DNA of 64,000 nucleotides from Halodesulfurarchaeum formicicum (GTDB lineage: Archaea > Halobacteriota > Halobacteria > Halobacteriales > Halobacteriaceae), in the NCBI RefSeq assembly GCF_001886955.1, contig NZ_CP016804.1, forward strand, positions 248,001 through 312,000. Reading direction: 5' to 3'. The notes beneath the pieces were generated by a model. That model made no database searches. It saw only the letters and a program-made list of their open reading frames with translations, and had not been told where the DNA came from. Both the position numbers and the translations under genes were made by a program. Each line of letters begins with the position of its first letter. The first letter of the stretch is position 1. Of this stretch, positions 36,235 to 45,500 are shown one piece after another.

Positions 36235-37101
36235 TCAGTAGAACGCCTCGACCAGTTCGTCGTAGGCGGCCTGGAGCCGTTCGGTCACCGGGCCCACTTC
36301 GAAGGGCTGGTCGTCGAGTTTGCCGATCGGCCAGACCTCGCCCGTGGTGTTGGTCAGGAAGAGCTCATCGGCCTCCCGCAGGCGCTCCGGGCGGTAGCGG
36401 CCCGTCTCGACCGGGATGTCGAGGTCGGCCGCGAGTTCGAGTACGACATCTCTGGTCACGCCGGCCAGGATCGGGCCGTCGAGGGAGGGCGTGTGTAACA
36501 CGCCGTCTTCGACGAAGAAGACGTTGGCCGTGGTCCCCTCCGCCACGTAGCCCTCGGTGTCGAGCATGATCCCGTCGTCGGCCTCGATGGTGCCGTCCGC
36601 GGCTCGAAGCTCCAGGCGGGCGAGGATGCCGTTGAGGTAGTTGTGGGTCTTCAGGCCCGGCGGAATCGCGTCGGGGTGGTTGCGCCGCGTTTCGACGAGT
36701 TGCACCGTTGCTGGCCCGTCCCAGCGTGGGGTCCCGTGGACGCCCGCCCGCGGGAGTTCCTTCACGATGATTACCACCGTCGGGTCGACCTCCGGCTGGG
36801 GGGTCAACGCCCCTGGCTGTCGCCCCCGCGTGATCGACATGCGGACGTAGGCGTCTGCCAGGTCGTTCGCGTCGAGTGTCGCCTCGACGCGCTCGCGGAG
36901 GTCCCCGGGAATGACGTCGGGCATTCCCAACAGCTCACAGGTGTTCTGGAGTCGGTCGAGGTGTTCCGCCCACTTGAAGAGGGTCCCGCCGTAGGCTCGC
37001 AGCGTCTCGAATCCGGCGTCACCGTACTGAAAGCCCCGGTCGTCGACGGAAACTGTCGCCTCGGCTTCGGGTACCAGTTCGCCGTTTACGTGATACTGCA
37101 T
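36235..37101 (-). CDS. pabC: Aminodeoxychorismate lyase-like class IV aminotransferase
   Basis: A 288-residue PLP enzyme. The PLP lysine is K151 in GLKTHNYLNGILAR, with [24 protein letters not shown] at the N-terminus and EGTTANVFFV at about 200. Because it is the last gene of a cluster with amidotransferase and chorismate-binding genes, the likely reaction is release of pyruvate from aminodeoxychorismate to form p-aminobenzoate. By sequence alone it could be a D-amino-acid or branched-chain aminotransferase. It overlaps pabA by 16 bases, indicating translational coupling. Confidence 0.83.
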   Translation of the reverse strand: MQYHVNGELVPEAEATVSVDDRGFQYGDAGFETLRAYGGTLFKWAEHLDRLQNTCELLGMPDVIPGDLRERVEATLDANDLADAYVRMSITRGRQPGALTPQPEVDPTVVIIVKELPRAGVHGTPRWDGPATVQLVETRRNHPDAIPPGLKTHNYLNGILARLELRAADGTIEADDGIMLDTEGYVAEGTTANVFFVEDGVLHTPSLDGPILAGVTRDVVLELAADLDIPVETGRYRPERLREADELFLTNTTGEVWPIGKLDDQPFEVGPVTERLQAAYDELVEAFY

Positions 37102-37682
37102 ACTTCGGCGATAAATGCGCGAACGATATCTTTCCCCCGGTCGGTGAGGATACTCTCCGGATGGTACTGGGCCCCGTAGTGAGGCTCGTCCGCGTGGCGC
37201 ACCCCCATCACGAGTTCGGGTTCGTCATCGGTCCAGGCCGTCTCCTCCAGGCAGTCCGGGAGGTTCTCGCGCTCGACGCCAAGGGAGTGATACCGGCCCG
37301 CCTCGAACTCGGCAGGCAGGGCCGCGTAGATCCCCTTGCCGTCGTGGGTCACCACCGAGGACTTCCCGTGGACCACACCCGGCGCGTGATCCACCGGCGC
37401 GCCGTGGACCGCACAGAGCGCCTGGTGGCCCAGACAGACCCCGAGCGTGGGATAGGAGAGCTCCTCGAAGATCGGCATCGAGACCCCCGCGTTCTGGGGG
37501 ATCCCCGGCCCTGGCGAGACGATGATGCCGTCCGGGTCGAGGGCTCGAATCCCGTCCAGGTCGATCTTGTCGTTCCGGCGGACCGTCACCTCGCCCGCGA
37601 ACTCCCCGGCGTACTGCACCAGATTGTAGGCAAAGGAGTCGTAGTTGTCGACGACCAGCAGGTGTGGCGCACAGTCGCTCAT
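37086..37682 (-). CDS. pabA: Glutamine amidotransferase of aminodeoxychorismate/anthranilate synthase
   Basis: A 198-residue class I amidotransferase that supplies ammonia to the adjacent chorismate-binding subunit. Features are [24 protein letters not shown], the nucleophile motif [11 protein letters not shown] (about 81-91) and the C-terminal QYHPES. TrpG and PabA are not separable by motif, and the neighbours suggest PabA. Its ATG overlaps the pabB stop (ATGA), and its end overlaps pabC. Confidence 0.9.
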   Translation of the reverse strand: MSDCAPHLLVVDNYDSFAYNLVQYAGEFAGEVTVRRNDKIDLDGIRALDPDGIIVSPGPGIPQNAGVSMPIFEELSYPTLGVCLGHQALCAVHGAPVDHAPGVVHGKSSVVTHDGKGIYAALPAEFEAGRYHSLGVERENLPDCLEETAWTDDEPELVMGVRHADEPHYGAQYHPESILTDRGKDIVRAFIAEVCSIT

Positions 37683-39124
37683 TCCTCCACCTCCAGGGCG
37701 CCCGCATCGAGGGCCGCGTCGACGGCGTTCAGGAGTGCCCGAGCTTTGTCCAGGGTCTCGTCGTACTCCCGGTCGGGGACCGAATCGTGGACGATCCCGC
37801 CACCGACCCGGAGGTGGTACTGGTCGGCGTGGCGAACCAGCGTCCGGATGACGATGTTCAGGGTCGCCCGGCCGTCGAACCCGATCGCGGCCATGCTTCC
37901 CGTGTACGGCCCGCGACGGGTCTGTTCGAGTTCCTCGATGATCTCCATGGTCCGGGGTTTCGGCGCGCCGGTGATCGTTCCGCCGGGGAACACCGCCCGG
38001 ATGGCATCCACCACGCTTTCGTCCTCCCGGAGTTGGCCCGAGACCAAAGAGACCAGATGCATGACCTCGGAGTAGCGATCGACACGCCGGTACTCATCGA
38101 CGGTGACGGTGCCGTATTCGGACACCTTGCCCAGATCGTTGCGTTCCAGGTCCACGAGCATCGCGTGCTCGGCGCGCTCTTTCTCGTCGCCAGTGAGGTC
38201 GGCTTCGAGTTGTTGGTCCTCGGCTTCGGTCTCGCCACGGGGCCGCGTGCCAGCGATGGGTTCGGTCTCGATCCGGTCGCCCTCACGTTCTAACAGGAGT
38301 TCGGGACTCGCACTCACCAGATCGACCCCCGGGTATTCGAGCAGGCCGGAGTACGGGGCCGGGTTCACCGTCCGGAGCGCGTCGTAGGCCTCGACCGGGT
38401 GGACCGCTGCGGGGGCTTCCAGCCGCTGGGAGATGTTGACCTGGAAGGTATCGCCCTCGCGGATGTAATTTTTCACCCGTCCGACCCGCTCGGCGTAGGC
38501 GTCCCGGTCGGTTCGACTCTCGAAGGCTGCGGTGGCTGCCGTCGCCGGGGGTGCCCCGACTGCGGGGTCGCCCTCCTGGATGGCCGTCGCGAGGGCGTCC
38601 AGCCGGTCGCGGCCGCGGTCGTAGGCTGCTTCGGGGTCCCCCTCGACCCGTGGCGAGGCGACGAGGAAGAGTTCGTCCTCGAAGGGCATTCGCCAGGCGG
38701 CGATGGCCTCGTAGACACCGAACTGGAGGTGTGGCAGGTCCCGATCGTCCGCCGCCATCGTGGGGAGCTCCTCCAGCTCCCGGACGACATCATAGGAAAG
38801 CCAGCCGAAGAGCCCGCCCGGATAGGGGATTTCACAGTCGGTCTCGACGAGCGCCTCCGTTTCGAGTGTCGCTTCGAGTCGGTCGAGGGCTCCCTGCCCG
38901 TCGACGGTGAGAAATTCGGTCGGCTCGACACCGAAGTAGCCCCAGCCCTCGCGGCCGCCGGAGGTCTCGAAGAAGAAGGAGGGCTCGGACCCACGAGCCC
39001 GGCGGTAGGCCATCCAGGGGGTCGCCTCCAGCCGACCGACGATCGGGACCCGCGCCCCGTCGGGGGCACCGGCGGCCCGCTCCGCGAACGCCGATCGGGT
39101 GGTCGATACCGTGAACGGTCGCAT
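37679..39124 (-). CDS. pabB: Chorismate-binding synthase component I (PabB/TrpE family)
   Basis: A 481-residue chorismate-utilising enzyme. The C-terminal half holds the binding-domain motifs [13 protein letters not shown] (A291), [15 protein letters not shown] and [17 protein letters not shown]. coli PabB has Lys in place of the Ala in PIAGT, and TrpE has Ala, so this motif is TrpE-like. The operon with pabA and a class IV aminotransferase nevertheless points to p-aminobenzoate synthesis. The ATG at 39124 begins MRPFTVS. Whether it makes aminodeoxychorismate or anthranilate is therefore open; the symbol follows the operon context. Confidence 0.8.
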   Translation of the reverse strand: MRPFTVSTTRSAFAERAAGAPDGARVPIVGRLEATPWMAYRRARGSEPSFFFETSGGREGWGYFGVEPTEFLTVDGQGALDRLEATLETEALVETDCEIPYPGGLFGWLSYDVVRELEELPTMAADDRDLPHLQFGVYEAIAAWRMPFEDELFLVASPRVEGDPEAAYDRGRDRLDALATAIQEGDPAVGAPPATAATAAFESRTDRDAYAERVGRVKNYIREGDTFQVNISQRLEAPAAVHPVEAYDALRTVNPAPYSGLLEYPGVDLVSASPELLLEREGDRIETEPIAGTRPRGETEAEDQQLEADLTGDEKERAEHAMLVDLERNDLGKVSEYGTVTVDEYRRVDRYSEVMHLVSLVSGQLREDESVVDAIRAVFPGGTITGAPKPRTMEIIEELEQTRRGPYTGSMAAIGFDGRATLNIVIRTLVRHADQYHLRVGGGIVHDSVPDREYDETLDKARALLNAVDAALDAGALEVEE

Positions 39125-39172
39125 AATCGAGGAAGGTCGGCCGCGGCTCAAGACACTTTGGGTTGGCCCCGA

Positions 39173-39715
39173 TCAGACCGGTTCGTCGAACTCGTCCTCG
39201 AAGTCCCGCTGCTCGCGGTAGTCCGCGACGAACTCCTCGACGTCGAAGGTCGCCAACTCCCTGGTGAATTTGGCGGCGGCCGAATCCGCCTCGGCGTTCT
39301 CCACGGCCTCCTGCATGAGATCGATCACCGTCTCGACGACGATCTCGTGGAGTCGCTGGGCCTCGAAGTCGGCGATCCAGGCGACGGCAAACCCGGTCGT
39401 CCCGTCCTCGGAGGCGTCGTGAGTGACGATTCGGTCCGGGTGGGCCTCCATCACCAGTCCCATCAGCGGGATCGTGCCGAACTCCTCGATCTCCCCGCCC
39501 TCGGTGACGATTGTCTCCGCCAGAATGTCACTTACCTCCTCCGGCAGGAACCGGGACGGCGGGTGGGGATCCATCACGACCGCATGGGTCTCCCCACAGT
39601 CACAGTCGAACTCTCGCATGCCCAGATCGAGGTCGGCCACCGCCTTCTTTTCGCCACAGGGCAGATCGATCTCCGCGTCGCTCTCGTGATTCGGGACGCC
39701 GGGCTGGGCCGTCAT
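39173..39715 (-). CDS. DUF5815 family protein
   Basis: A 180-residue acidic protein. A metal-binding look is given by IDLPCGEKKAV, then MREFDCDCGETHAVVMDPH near residues 18-52, followed by an alpha-rich part (LHEIVVETVIDLMQEAVENAE). The pattern is that of haloarchaeal DUF5815, of unknown function. The start codon overlaps the stop of the upstream DUF7124-like gene (ATGA), so the two are coupled. Confidence 0.78.
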   Translation of the reverse strand: MTAQPGVPNHESDAEIDLPCGEKKAVADLDLGMREFDCDCGETHAVVMDPHPPSRFLPEEVSDILAETIVTEGGEIEEFGTIPLMGLVMEAHPDRIVTHDASEDGTTGFAVAWIADFEAQRLHEIVVETVIDLMQEAVENAEADSAAAKFTRELATFDVEEFVADYREQRDFEDEFDEPV

Positions 39716-40119
39716 GGCCAGTCTGTACGCTCCACGTCCCCGTCAGGCTTGCGTTGCGCGCCGACGGTCCAGTCGGCGGCCGCTGCGGCCTCCTCGACCG
39801 GGAGGTACTCCCAGCCGGCCGCCTCGACTGGCTCCCGATCGGTCTCCCCGTCGGTGACCAGGACGTAGCGATCGGCCTCGTACTCCGCCATCACGCGCTC
39901 CAGGGTTTCGAGGATGCCCTCCTTACGAGTGGTAAAATCCGGTCGAATGCGTCGCCTGCGGGTGAACCTGGCGAGTCGGTCCGGGCCTGCCTCGGTCACG
40001 ACGCCCGTGAACTCGGTAAAGCGCCGAGCGTCGGCGAAGGCCGTCCCCGGTTCCGTCAGGGACTGGAGTGCCGACAGCTCGAAAGCGAGTGTCATCCCGC
40101 CCCCGTCCGATATGCTCAT
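39712..40119 (-). CDS. DUF7124-like haloarchaeal protein
   Basis: A 135-residue protein: MTLAFELSALQSLTEPGTAFADARRF, then FTGVVTEAGPDRLARFTRRRRIRPDF and GWEYLPVEEAAAAADW. It resembles small haloarchaeal proteins annotated DUF7124, whose function is not known. The ATG at 40119 is 26 bases from a GTTTTGCG box A-like element; a second ATG at 40095 gives a shorter form. It overlaps the DUF5815 gene by four bases. Confidence 0.7.
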   Translation of the reverse strand: MSISDGGGMTLAFELSALQSLTEPGTAFADARRFTEFTGVVTEAGPDRLARFTRRRRIRPDFTTRKEGILETLERVMAEYEADRYVLVTDGETDREPVEAAGWEYLPVEEAAAAADWTVGAQRKPDGDVERTDWP

Positions 40120-40159
40120 ACCTGGACTGGGGGCGATTCGCGCAAAACGGCTTCGGTCC

Positions 40160-41425
40160 CTATGCGTCGATCTCGACGTCCACGTCCAGGTCCTCGACGT
40201 CGAAGTTCTCCTGGAGGAGCACGTCCTTCTGATCGGCAACCTCGGCCCCGCTCTTGATGATGGCCTTGAATTTGGACTGGGCCGCCATGTCGCCGATGAG
40301 GACCCCGCCGATCAGCTGGCCGTCCTCGAAGGCGAGCCGCCGCCAGGTCGTCTCGTCGTACTTGCGCTCGGCTTCGTCGTCGCCCTCGGTGGGGTAGCCA
40401 AAGGAGAGGAACGGGAAGTCAAAGTGGGTGATCGAGTACGAGGAGACCCAGCGGAACGCCTCGGTCTCGACGTCCTCGCCCGCGTCCGCGAGCATCGTCC
40501 GGGCCGCCAGGTCGCCCTGTTCCTTCGCCGAGCCCCAGGAGCCGTTCTGGGCCTCGCGGCCGACGATCGGGTCTTCGAAGACCACGATGTCACCGGCCGC
40601 ATAGACGTCCTCGGCGTCGGTCCGCATGTACGAATCCGTGTGGATCCCGTCGCTGTCGGCCTCGACGGCCGTCCCCTGGAGCAGTTCCGTGTTGAAGTTC
40701 AGGCCGATGGCCGCGCCCACGAAGTCACTCTCGTAGCGGTCGCCGTTGGCGTCGATGGTGGCCTCGACGTGGCCGTCCTCGTCCGTGACGAACTCCTCGA
40801 CGCCGGACTCCAGAACGAGTTCCACACCCAGGTCCCGCATCGCGTCGTGCATGATCTCGGCCCCCTCCAGGCTCAGCGCGTAGCGCCACCAGCGGTTGCC
40901 ACGCATGATGTACCGGGCGTTCTCGACGTCGTGTGCGCCGGCGATCGCAGCCAGGTCGATGCCGAGCAGGCCGGCCCCGACGATGACGGCGTCGTCTGCG
41001 GCTTCCATCCCTTCCCGGATGCCACGGGCGTCCTCGAAGGTCCAGAAGTGATGGACGCCCTCGGCGTCACTGCCCGGGACGGGGAGCTGGGTCGGGGTGC
41101 CACCCGTGGCGACAAGCAGCTTGTCGTATTCGATGGTGTCGCCGGTGTGGGTGTGAACCTCGTGGGCCTCGTCGTCGACCTGCGTGACGTGGGTGTTCAG
41201 CTGCAGGTCGATGTCCCGCTCGCTGTACCAGTCGCCGTCGTGGATCGAGACCGGCCCCTCGGGCATCTTGCCCTTCGCGAACTCCTTGATCAGAATCCGG
41301 TTGTAGAGGGCCTCGCCCTCGTCGGTGATGACGGTGATGTCCGCCTCGTCGTCGTGCTCTCGCAGTGTCTCGGCCGCGGTGCTGCCCGCGATACCATCGC
41401 CAATAATTACGTACGACGCGCTCAT
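40160..41425 (-). CDS. NAD(P)/FAD-dependent oxidoreductase
   Basis: A 421-residue two-dinucleotide-binding flavoprotein. The FAD site is SYVIIGDGIAGSTAAETL (about 4-21), the NAD(P) site is AVIVGAGLLGIDLAAIAGAH (about 146-165), and the flavin-closing motif is DVYAAGDIVVFED (about 292-304). It resembles rubredoxin/ferredoxin reductase-like or nitrite-reductase-type NADH oxidoreductases. There is no CxxC redox pair, so it is not a thioredoxin reductase. The electron acceptor is unknown. The start at 41425 matches the family. Confidence 0.87.
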   Translation of the reverse strand: MSASYVIIGDGIAGSTAAETLREHDDEADITVITDEGEALYNRILIKEFAKGKMPEGPVSIHDGDWYSERDIDLQLNTHVTQVDDEAHEVHTHTGDTIEYDKLLVATGGTPTQLPVPGSDAEGVHHFWTFEDARGIREGMEAADDAVIVGAGLLGIDLAAIAGAHDVENARYIMRGNRWWRYALSLEGAEIMHDAMRDLGVELVLESGVEEFVTDEDGHVEATIDANGDRYESDFVGAAIGLNFNTELLQGTAVEADSDGIHTDSYMRTDAEDVYAAGDIVVFEDPIVGREAQNGSWGSAKEQGDLAARTMLADAGEDVETEAFRWVSSYSITHFDFPFLSFGYPTEGDDEAERKYDETTWRRLAFEDGQLIGGVLIGDMAAQSKFKAIIKSGAEVADQKDVLLQENFDVEDLDVDVEIDA

Positions 41426-41469
41426 ATTCGGCCCTTCACCGTCGCCCCTAAAGTGGATTGCTATATCAG

Positions 41470-42159
41470 TCAGCCGTTCCCGCCGGACCCACACGTTTCT
41501 TGAGCCATGTTCTGGAGGGTCTGGGACCCTCCGGTCACCAGCGGCTCGCCGTGGCCGGAGACGAGCACCTCGATTGGCGGGAGTCGGCTCGCTAGCGCGT
41601 CCACACTCGCCCGGAGTTGGTCGGTATCCTGGCTCAGATACCAGGGCGGCAGCGAGAGGGCCTGGCCGTCGCTGAACACCAGATCGCCCACGAAAACCAC
41701 GTCCAGTTTCTCGCTAAAGTAGGCGGTGTGGCCTGGCGTGTGGCCGGGCGTGTGGACCGCGGTGAACGATCCGATCGTCTCGCCGTCCTCGACTGGTGAG
41801 ACCGGGACCTGGGGAGGCTTTCGGAAGAATTCGGTCAGGCGCTGGAAGAGCCGTTTCCGATCGCTGAGTCTCGGAGTCAGGTCCCCGCGCACGTAGTCGG
41901 CGTCCGCTCGCCCGACGTGGATCGCTTCGGCCTCGGGGAACGCTCGCAGACCGCCGACGTGGTCGAGATCGAAGTGTGTCACGAGGACTCGCTTTATTCG
42001 ATCCGGATCGAACCCGATCTCCCGGACGGCCTCGCGGATCGCCGGTCCGTCCCAGGGGAGCCCCGCGTCGATTAGCGTCAGCACGTCGTCATCGACGAGC
42101 GACACGTTGACCCGGGGCCGTTCGACGAGCCAGACCTCGTCAGTGAGTTGGCGTGCCAT
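41470..42159 (-). CDS. MBL-fold metallo-hydrolase
   Basis: A 229-residue metallo-beta-lactamase-fold hydrolase. The metal motif is THFDLDHVGG (about 64-73), of the H-x-D-x-D-H form instead of H-x-H-x-D-H. Other ligands are in HTPGHTPGHT (about 138-147), VFVGDLVFSD (D near 157) and VSGHGEPL near the C-terminus. The form is common in lactonase/YflN-like proteins; the substrate is unknown. It lies between a flavoprotein and the CDGSH gene on the same strand. Confidence 0.88.
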   Translation of the reverse strand: MARQLTDEVWLVERPRVNVSLVDDDVLTLIDAGLPWDGPAIREAVREIGFDPDRIKRVLVTHFDLDHVGGLRAFPEAEAIHVGRADADYVRGDLTPRLSDRKRLFQRLTEFFRKPPQVPVSPVEDGETIGSFTAVHTPGHTPGHTAYFSEKLDVVFVGDLVFSDGQALSLPPWYLSQDTDQLRASVDALASRLPPIEVLVSGHGEPLVTGGSQTLQNMAQETCGSGGNG

Positions 42160-42180
42160 GTACGAGAAAGCCGACCCGGG

Positions 42181-42420
42181 CTACTCCTCGGCGTAGACCA
42201 TCTCGGCGATGGTCCGGCGCGTGCCCTCGTCATCGTCGCCCTCGTATTTGTAGTGTGTGTCCGGCTCCTCGTCACGGGTTGCGGTGTGTGAACCATCACA
42301 GAAGGGGTAGTCGGCGGACAGGCCACACATGCAGATGGCGACGTTCCCCTTCTCGGGATCGATGTCTTCTTCGTCGATGATCTTCGGGCCGGTGGCTTCG
42401 TGGGTGATTTCGCGGGCCAT
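42181..42420 (-). CDS. CDGSH iron-sulfur domain protein
   Basis: A 79-residue protein with one CDGSH 2Fe-2S motif: ICMCGLSADYPFCDGSH, providing the three Cys and one His ligands. It begins MAREITHEATGPKII. CDGSH proteins carry redox-active clusters that can be transferred; archaeal roles are not defined. The ATG at 42420 is chosen, since the longer reading to 42462 adds a leader not seen in the family. It is 22 bases upstream of the MBL gene and likely cotranscribed. Confidence 0.93.
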   Translation of the reverse strand: MAREITHEATGPKIIDEEDIDPEKGNVAICMCGLSADYPFCDGSHTATRDEEPDTHYKYEGDDDEGTRRTIAEMVYAEE

Positions 42421-42469
42421 ACCACCTGTTTCGCTGGCCCGATACTTATACTCCGATGACAAAACGTGG

Positions 42470-43777
42470 CTATTCCTGGGCCAGTACGAGGTCGGCGACG
42501 GTCTCTCCGGCCACGACCCCGCCGTCCAGGCTCCGCTCGGGGTACTGCGCCCGGGAGGCCATGCCGGCGTAGTAGACTCCCTCGCCGACAGCGGCCTGAA
42601 GGTCGAAGGGAATCACCGTCTCCAGGTAGCCGCGCTCGTAGACCGGGGCCGTTCGCCGGTTTCGACTCGTCTCGATCCAGTTGATCGCCTCCCGGTCGAA
42701 ATCGGGGAACAGCGACTCGATGCCCGCGAGCCACGTCGATTCGATCTCCGAATCAGTTTGCTCCCACAGCGGGTCGTCCATCGACTGGACGTACTTCGGC
42801 ACGTAGAGCAGGTGTTCCCCGCCGTAGTGCTCGGGGTCGACGAAGTTCGTGTGCTCGATGAGCGCGCCGAAGGGAGCCTCGTCGCCGATGTTCAGCCAGT
42901 AGGTATCCGTCAGCGGTTCGTCCATCGAGACCACCGAACAGACCGTCCCCTGGAAGGACACGTCACTCTCGTAGCCGGTCAGATCAGCCAGGACGTCTGG
43001 CATCGTCGCGACGATCACGGCCTCGACCTCGCGAGTGCCGGATTCCGCACCCTCGACGGTGATCGACTGGACGCTGTCGTCGACTTCGACAGCCGTCACG
43101 CGCGTGCCCGTGACGACGTGTTCCTCGCCGATCGCGTCCACGAGGGCGTCGATCAGCCGGCCGAAGCCCCCGTCGAGGTAGCCAAGCGGTTCGCCACGCA
43201 GCAGGTCCCGCTCGCCACGGAAGCGGACTCGCCCGAGAAGCCAGGCCGCGCTTACCTCGGTCTTTCGTTCGCCGAACTTGGCCTCCAGGAGCGGTTCGAA
43301 GAAGTTCTCGTAGACGCCGTCGGTGGTGTGTTCACGGACGAAGTCCTCGATCGGCACGTCCTCGTAGGCGGTCAGGTCCTCGTACGCCCCGGGGCTGGGA
43401 ATCCCACCCCGCATGTCCACCCCCAGGACGAGCATCCCGAGCCGGAACGTGTCATAGACGCTCAGATATGGGTAGGCGGCGATCTCCCAGGGCGTATCCA
43501 GCGGATAGACCGTCCCGTCCATGTAGTAGGCGTTCTTGCCGATCGGCCACTGCAGGTCGGGTCCGAGCCCCAGTTCGTCGATCAACTCGACGATCCGCTC
43601 CTCGGACTTCGAGAGGTGATGGTAGTACCGCTCGATTGGGTCCCCGGCGGTCTCGTAGGTCCCGGCCAGCCCACCGACGGCCTCGGCGGCCTCGTAAACC
43701 CGGACCTCCCGGCCGGCCTGCCGGAGCCGATAGGCGGCGGCGAGTCCCGCGATGCCACCCCCGACGATAGCGATCAT
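42470..43777 (-). CDS. FAD-dependent amine oxidase/protoporphyrinogen oxidase-like protein
   Basis: A 435-residue flavoprotein beginning MIAIVGGGIAGLAAAYRLRQAGREVRVYEA, the FAD site of the HemG/amine oxidase/carotenoid desaturase superfamily. Further features are GGLAGTYETAGDPIERYYHH (about 36-55), YLDGGFGRLIDAL and the C-terminal YYAGMASRAQYPERSLDGGV. The pattern is that of haloarchaeal NAD(P)/FAD-dependent oxidoreductases of unknown substrate. The ATG at 43777 begins the FAD motif at residue 2. It is divergent from the CBS gene with 113 bases between. Confidence 0.85.
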   Translation of the reverse strand: MIAIVGGGIAGLAAAYRLRQAGREVRVYEAAEAVGGLAGTYETAGDPIERYYHHLSKSEERIVELIDELGLGPDLQWPIGKNAYYMDGTVYPLDTPWEIAAYPYLSVYDTFRLGMLVLGVDMRGGIPSPGAYEDLTAYEDVPIEDFVREHTTDGVYENFFEPLLEAKFGERKTEVSAAWLLGRVRFRGERDLLRGEPLGYLDGGFGRLIDALVDAIGEEHVVTGTRVTAVEVDDSVQSITVEGAESGTREVEAVIVATMPDVLADLTGYESDVSFQGTVCSVVSMDEPLTDTYWLNIGDEAPFGALIEHTNFVDPEHYGGEHLLYVPKYVQSMDDPLWEQTDSEIESTWLAGIESLFPDFDREAINWIETSRNRRTAPVYERGYLETVIPFDLQAAVGEGVYYAGMASRAQYPERSLDGGVVAGETVADLVLAQE

Positions 43778-43890
43778 ACTCCATCCTCCGCGAGCCGGGT
43801 GGAATAGGATTGTGATCGGGCCGGTTGGACTGGTTGCGATTTCAAAACAAACCTTAAAACCTCTCCCGGTCGAATCTTTGCCCACTCACT

Positions 43891-45033
43891 ATGGATATTG
43901 CCGACATCGCGACGGCGGACTACATCGAAGTGCCCGTCGACCGACGACTCGGGAAGGTGCGATCTATCTTCGAGCAGGAACACCCCAAGGGGATCATCGT
44001 TATCGAGGACGGCGAGTACCGCGGCGTGATCACCGAACGACAGCTCCTCCAGTCCCACGTCGAGGACGACGCCAAGGCCGAGGCGCTGGCAAAACACGCT
44101 CCGAAGGTGTCTCGCACGGAGGACATCCGAGAGACGGCTCGGATGCTGGTCGAGGGCAACACCAAGGTGGCCCCGGTCTTCGAGGACGGCTCCCTCTGGG
44201 GGATCGTCACCGAGGATCTGATCCTGGAGGCGGTGCTCGACAACCTCGATGCCCTGGACGTGGCCGACATCTACTCCACGAACATCGTCACGGTCACCGA
44301 AAGCGACACGGTCGGGCAGGTCATCAACCGCCTGCGGGAGAACGGCATCTCCCGGCTGCCCGTTCTCGACGACGCGGGTGACCTCACCGGCGTCGTGACC
44401 GTCCACGACGTGGTCAACGTGGTCATCCGGGACATGTCCAAGGCGACGGTGGGGGACCGCCGCGGCGAGGTCGAGCGGGTGCTGGACCTGCCGGTGTACG
44501 ACATGATGTCCAACCCGGTCGAGACGGTCACGCCGACGGTCTCCGTCGAGGACGCCGTGCGGACCATGCTCGCGGAGGATATCGGCGGCGTCGTGGTTAC
44601 CGATCCCGACGACGACCGACGGGTCGACGGCGTGGTGACCAAGACCGACGTGCTGCGGGCGCTGACCTTCACCGAAGAGCAGCAGATGGACGTGCAGATC
44701 ACCAACATCGACCTGCTCGATACCCTCTCCCGCGCGGAGATCCGCGAGCGCATCACCGCCGCGGCGGACAAGTACAGCGACATGCAGGTCCAGCACGCTC
44801 ACGTGCGGTTCCACAAGCACAACGAGAAGCTCCGTGGCACGCCGCTGATTCAGGCCCAGATCCGGCTCCGGACCAACCGCGGGCAGGTCGCCGGTACGGG
44901 TGAGGGCTACGGCTCCGACAACGCCTTCCACGTCGCGATGGACAAGCTGGAGCGGAACGTCCTCGAACTCAAGGACATCCGCGCGGACGAGGAGTACGAA
45001 GGCCAGTTGCTTCGCAAGCTGAACGAACTGTAG
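43891..45033 (+). CDS. CBS-domain protein with HPF/RaiA-like C-terminal domain
   Basis: A 380-residue protein with four CBS domains in two pairs (about 5-125 and 128-265), as seen from repeated G-V-I-T/V-H-D-type endings (YRGVITERQLL, LWGIVTEDLIL, LTGVVTVHDVV, DGVVTKTDVL). The C-terminal 105 residues (DTLSRAEIRERITAAADKYSD, VRFHKHNEKLRGTPLIQ, NAFHVAMDKLERNV) resemble the ribosome hibernation factor HPF/RaiA fold. CBS pairs bind adenine nucleotides, so a nucleotide-sensing ribosome factor is a reasonable inference. A CCTTAAAA box A is about 33 bases upstream, and a T9 tract follows the stop. Confidence 0.85.
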   Translation: MDIADIATADYIEVPVDRRLGKVRSIFEQEHPKGIIVIEDGEYRGVITERQLLQSHVEDDAKAEALAKHAPKVSRTEDIRETARMLVEGNTKVAPVFEDGSLWGIVTEDLILEAVLDNLDALDVADIYSTNIVTVTESDTVGQVINRLRENGISRLPVLDDAGDLTGVVTVHDVVNVVIRDMSKATVGDRRGEVERVLDLPVYDMMSNPVETVTPTVSVEDAVRTMLAEDIGGVVVTDPDDDRRVDGVVTKTDVLRALTFTEEQQMDVQITNIDLLDTLSRAEIRERITAAADKYSDMQVQHAHVRFHKHNEKLRGTPLIQAQIRLRTNRGQVAGTGEGYGSDNAFHVAMDKLERNVLELKDIRADEEYEGQLLRKLNEL

Positions 45034-45056
45034 ACGGCGGCTCCGGTCGGCGCAGG

Positions 45057-45065
45057 TTTTTTTTT
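45057..45065 (+). terminator. Poly-T terminator after the CBS/HPF gene
   Basis: Nine consecutive Ts begin 24 bases after the stop codon, in a GC-rich genome where such runs are rare. Poly-T tracts are known archaeal terminators. Confidence 0.55.
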
Positions 45066-45098
45066 GGGTGGTAATTCTCCAGAGTTCCCCGCTTCAAC

Positions 45099-45500
45099 TC
45101 ACTTCCAGATGGTCGTCTCGCTCGCGAACTCCACATCAGCGGTGACGATCGCTTCGGTGTCCCGGACTCGATGATTCGCTATCAGCAGGGCGTCGTGTAG
45201 CGTGTGGTGGGTAACGAGGCTGGCAAAAACCGCGAGGTCCTGCTCGTCGCTCGGAGCGACCTGAACCGGGCCGTCGTTCACGAGCCCGCCCAGCACTTCC
45301 TTCGCCGAAACGTCGACCTCGATGCCCGCGATTTTCCCCTTCTTCGATGCAGCCCAGATGGCTTCGCTGACGGCCACTGTTGGTGCTTCGAGCACGTCGA
45401 TCCCTTGTTCGGCCCGCTCGAAAACCTCGTCTGCGGCTGCCGGCAGTCGATCGACGAGATAGTGGGCCATAGCCACGCCGTCGACGGTGTAGCGAGTCAC
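45099..45500 (-). CDS. vapC: PIN-domain ribonuclease toxin (VapC family)
   Basis: A 133-residue PIN nuclease with the expected acidic residues D7 (YTVDGVAMAHYL), E46 (AVSEAIWA), D103 (TLHDALLIA) and D122 (IVTADVEF). The start chosen is GTG at 45500, which overlaps the antitoxin stop as GTGA and begins MTRYTVDG; a GTG at 45509 would add three residues. In related pairs VapC cuts tRNA or rRNA when its antitoxin is lost. The target here is unknown. Confidence 0.87.
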   Translation of the reverse strand: MTRYTVDGVAMAHYLVDRLPAAADEVFERAEQGIDVLEAPTVAVSEAIWAASKKGKIAGIEVDVSAKEVLGGLVNDGPVQVAPSDEQDLAVFASLVTHHTLHDALLIANHRVRDTEAIVTADVEFASETTIWK

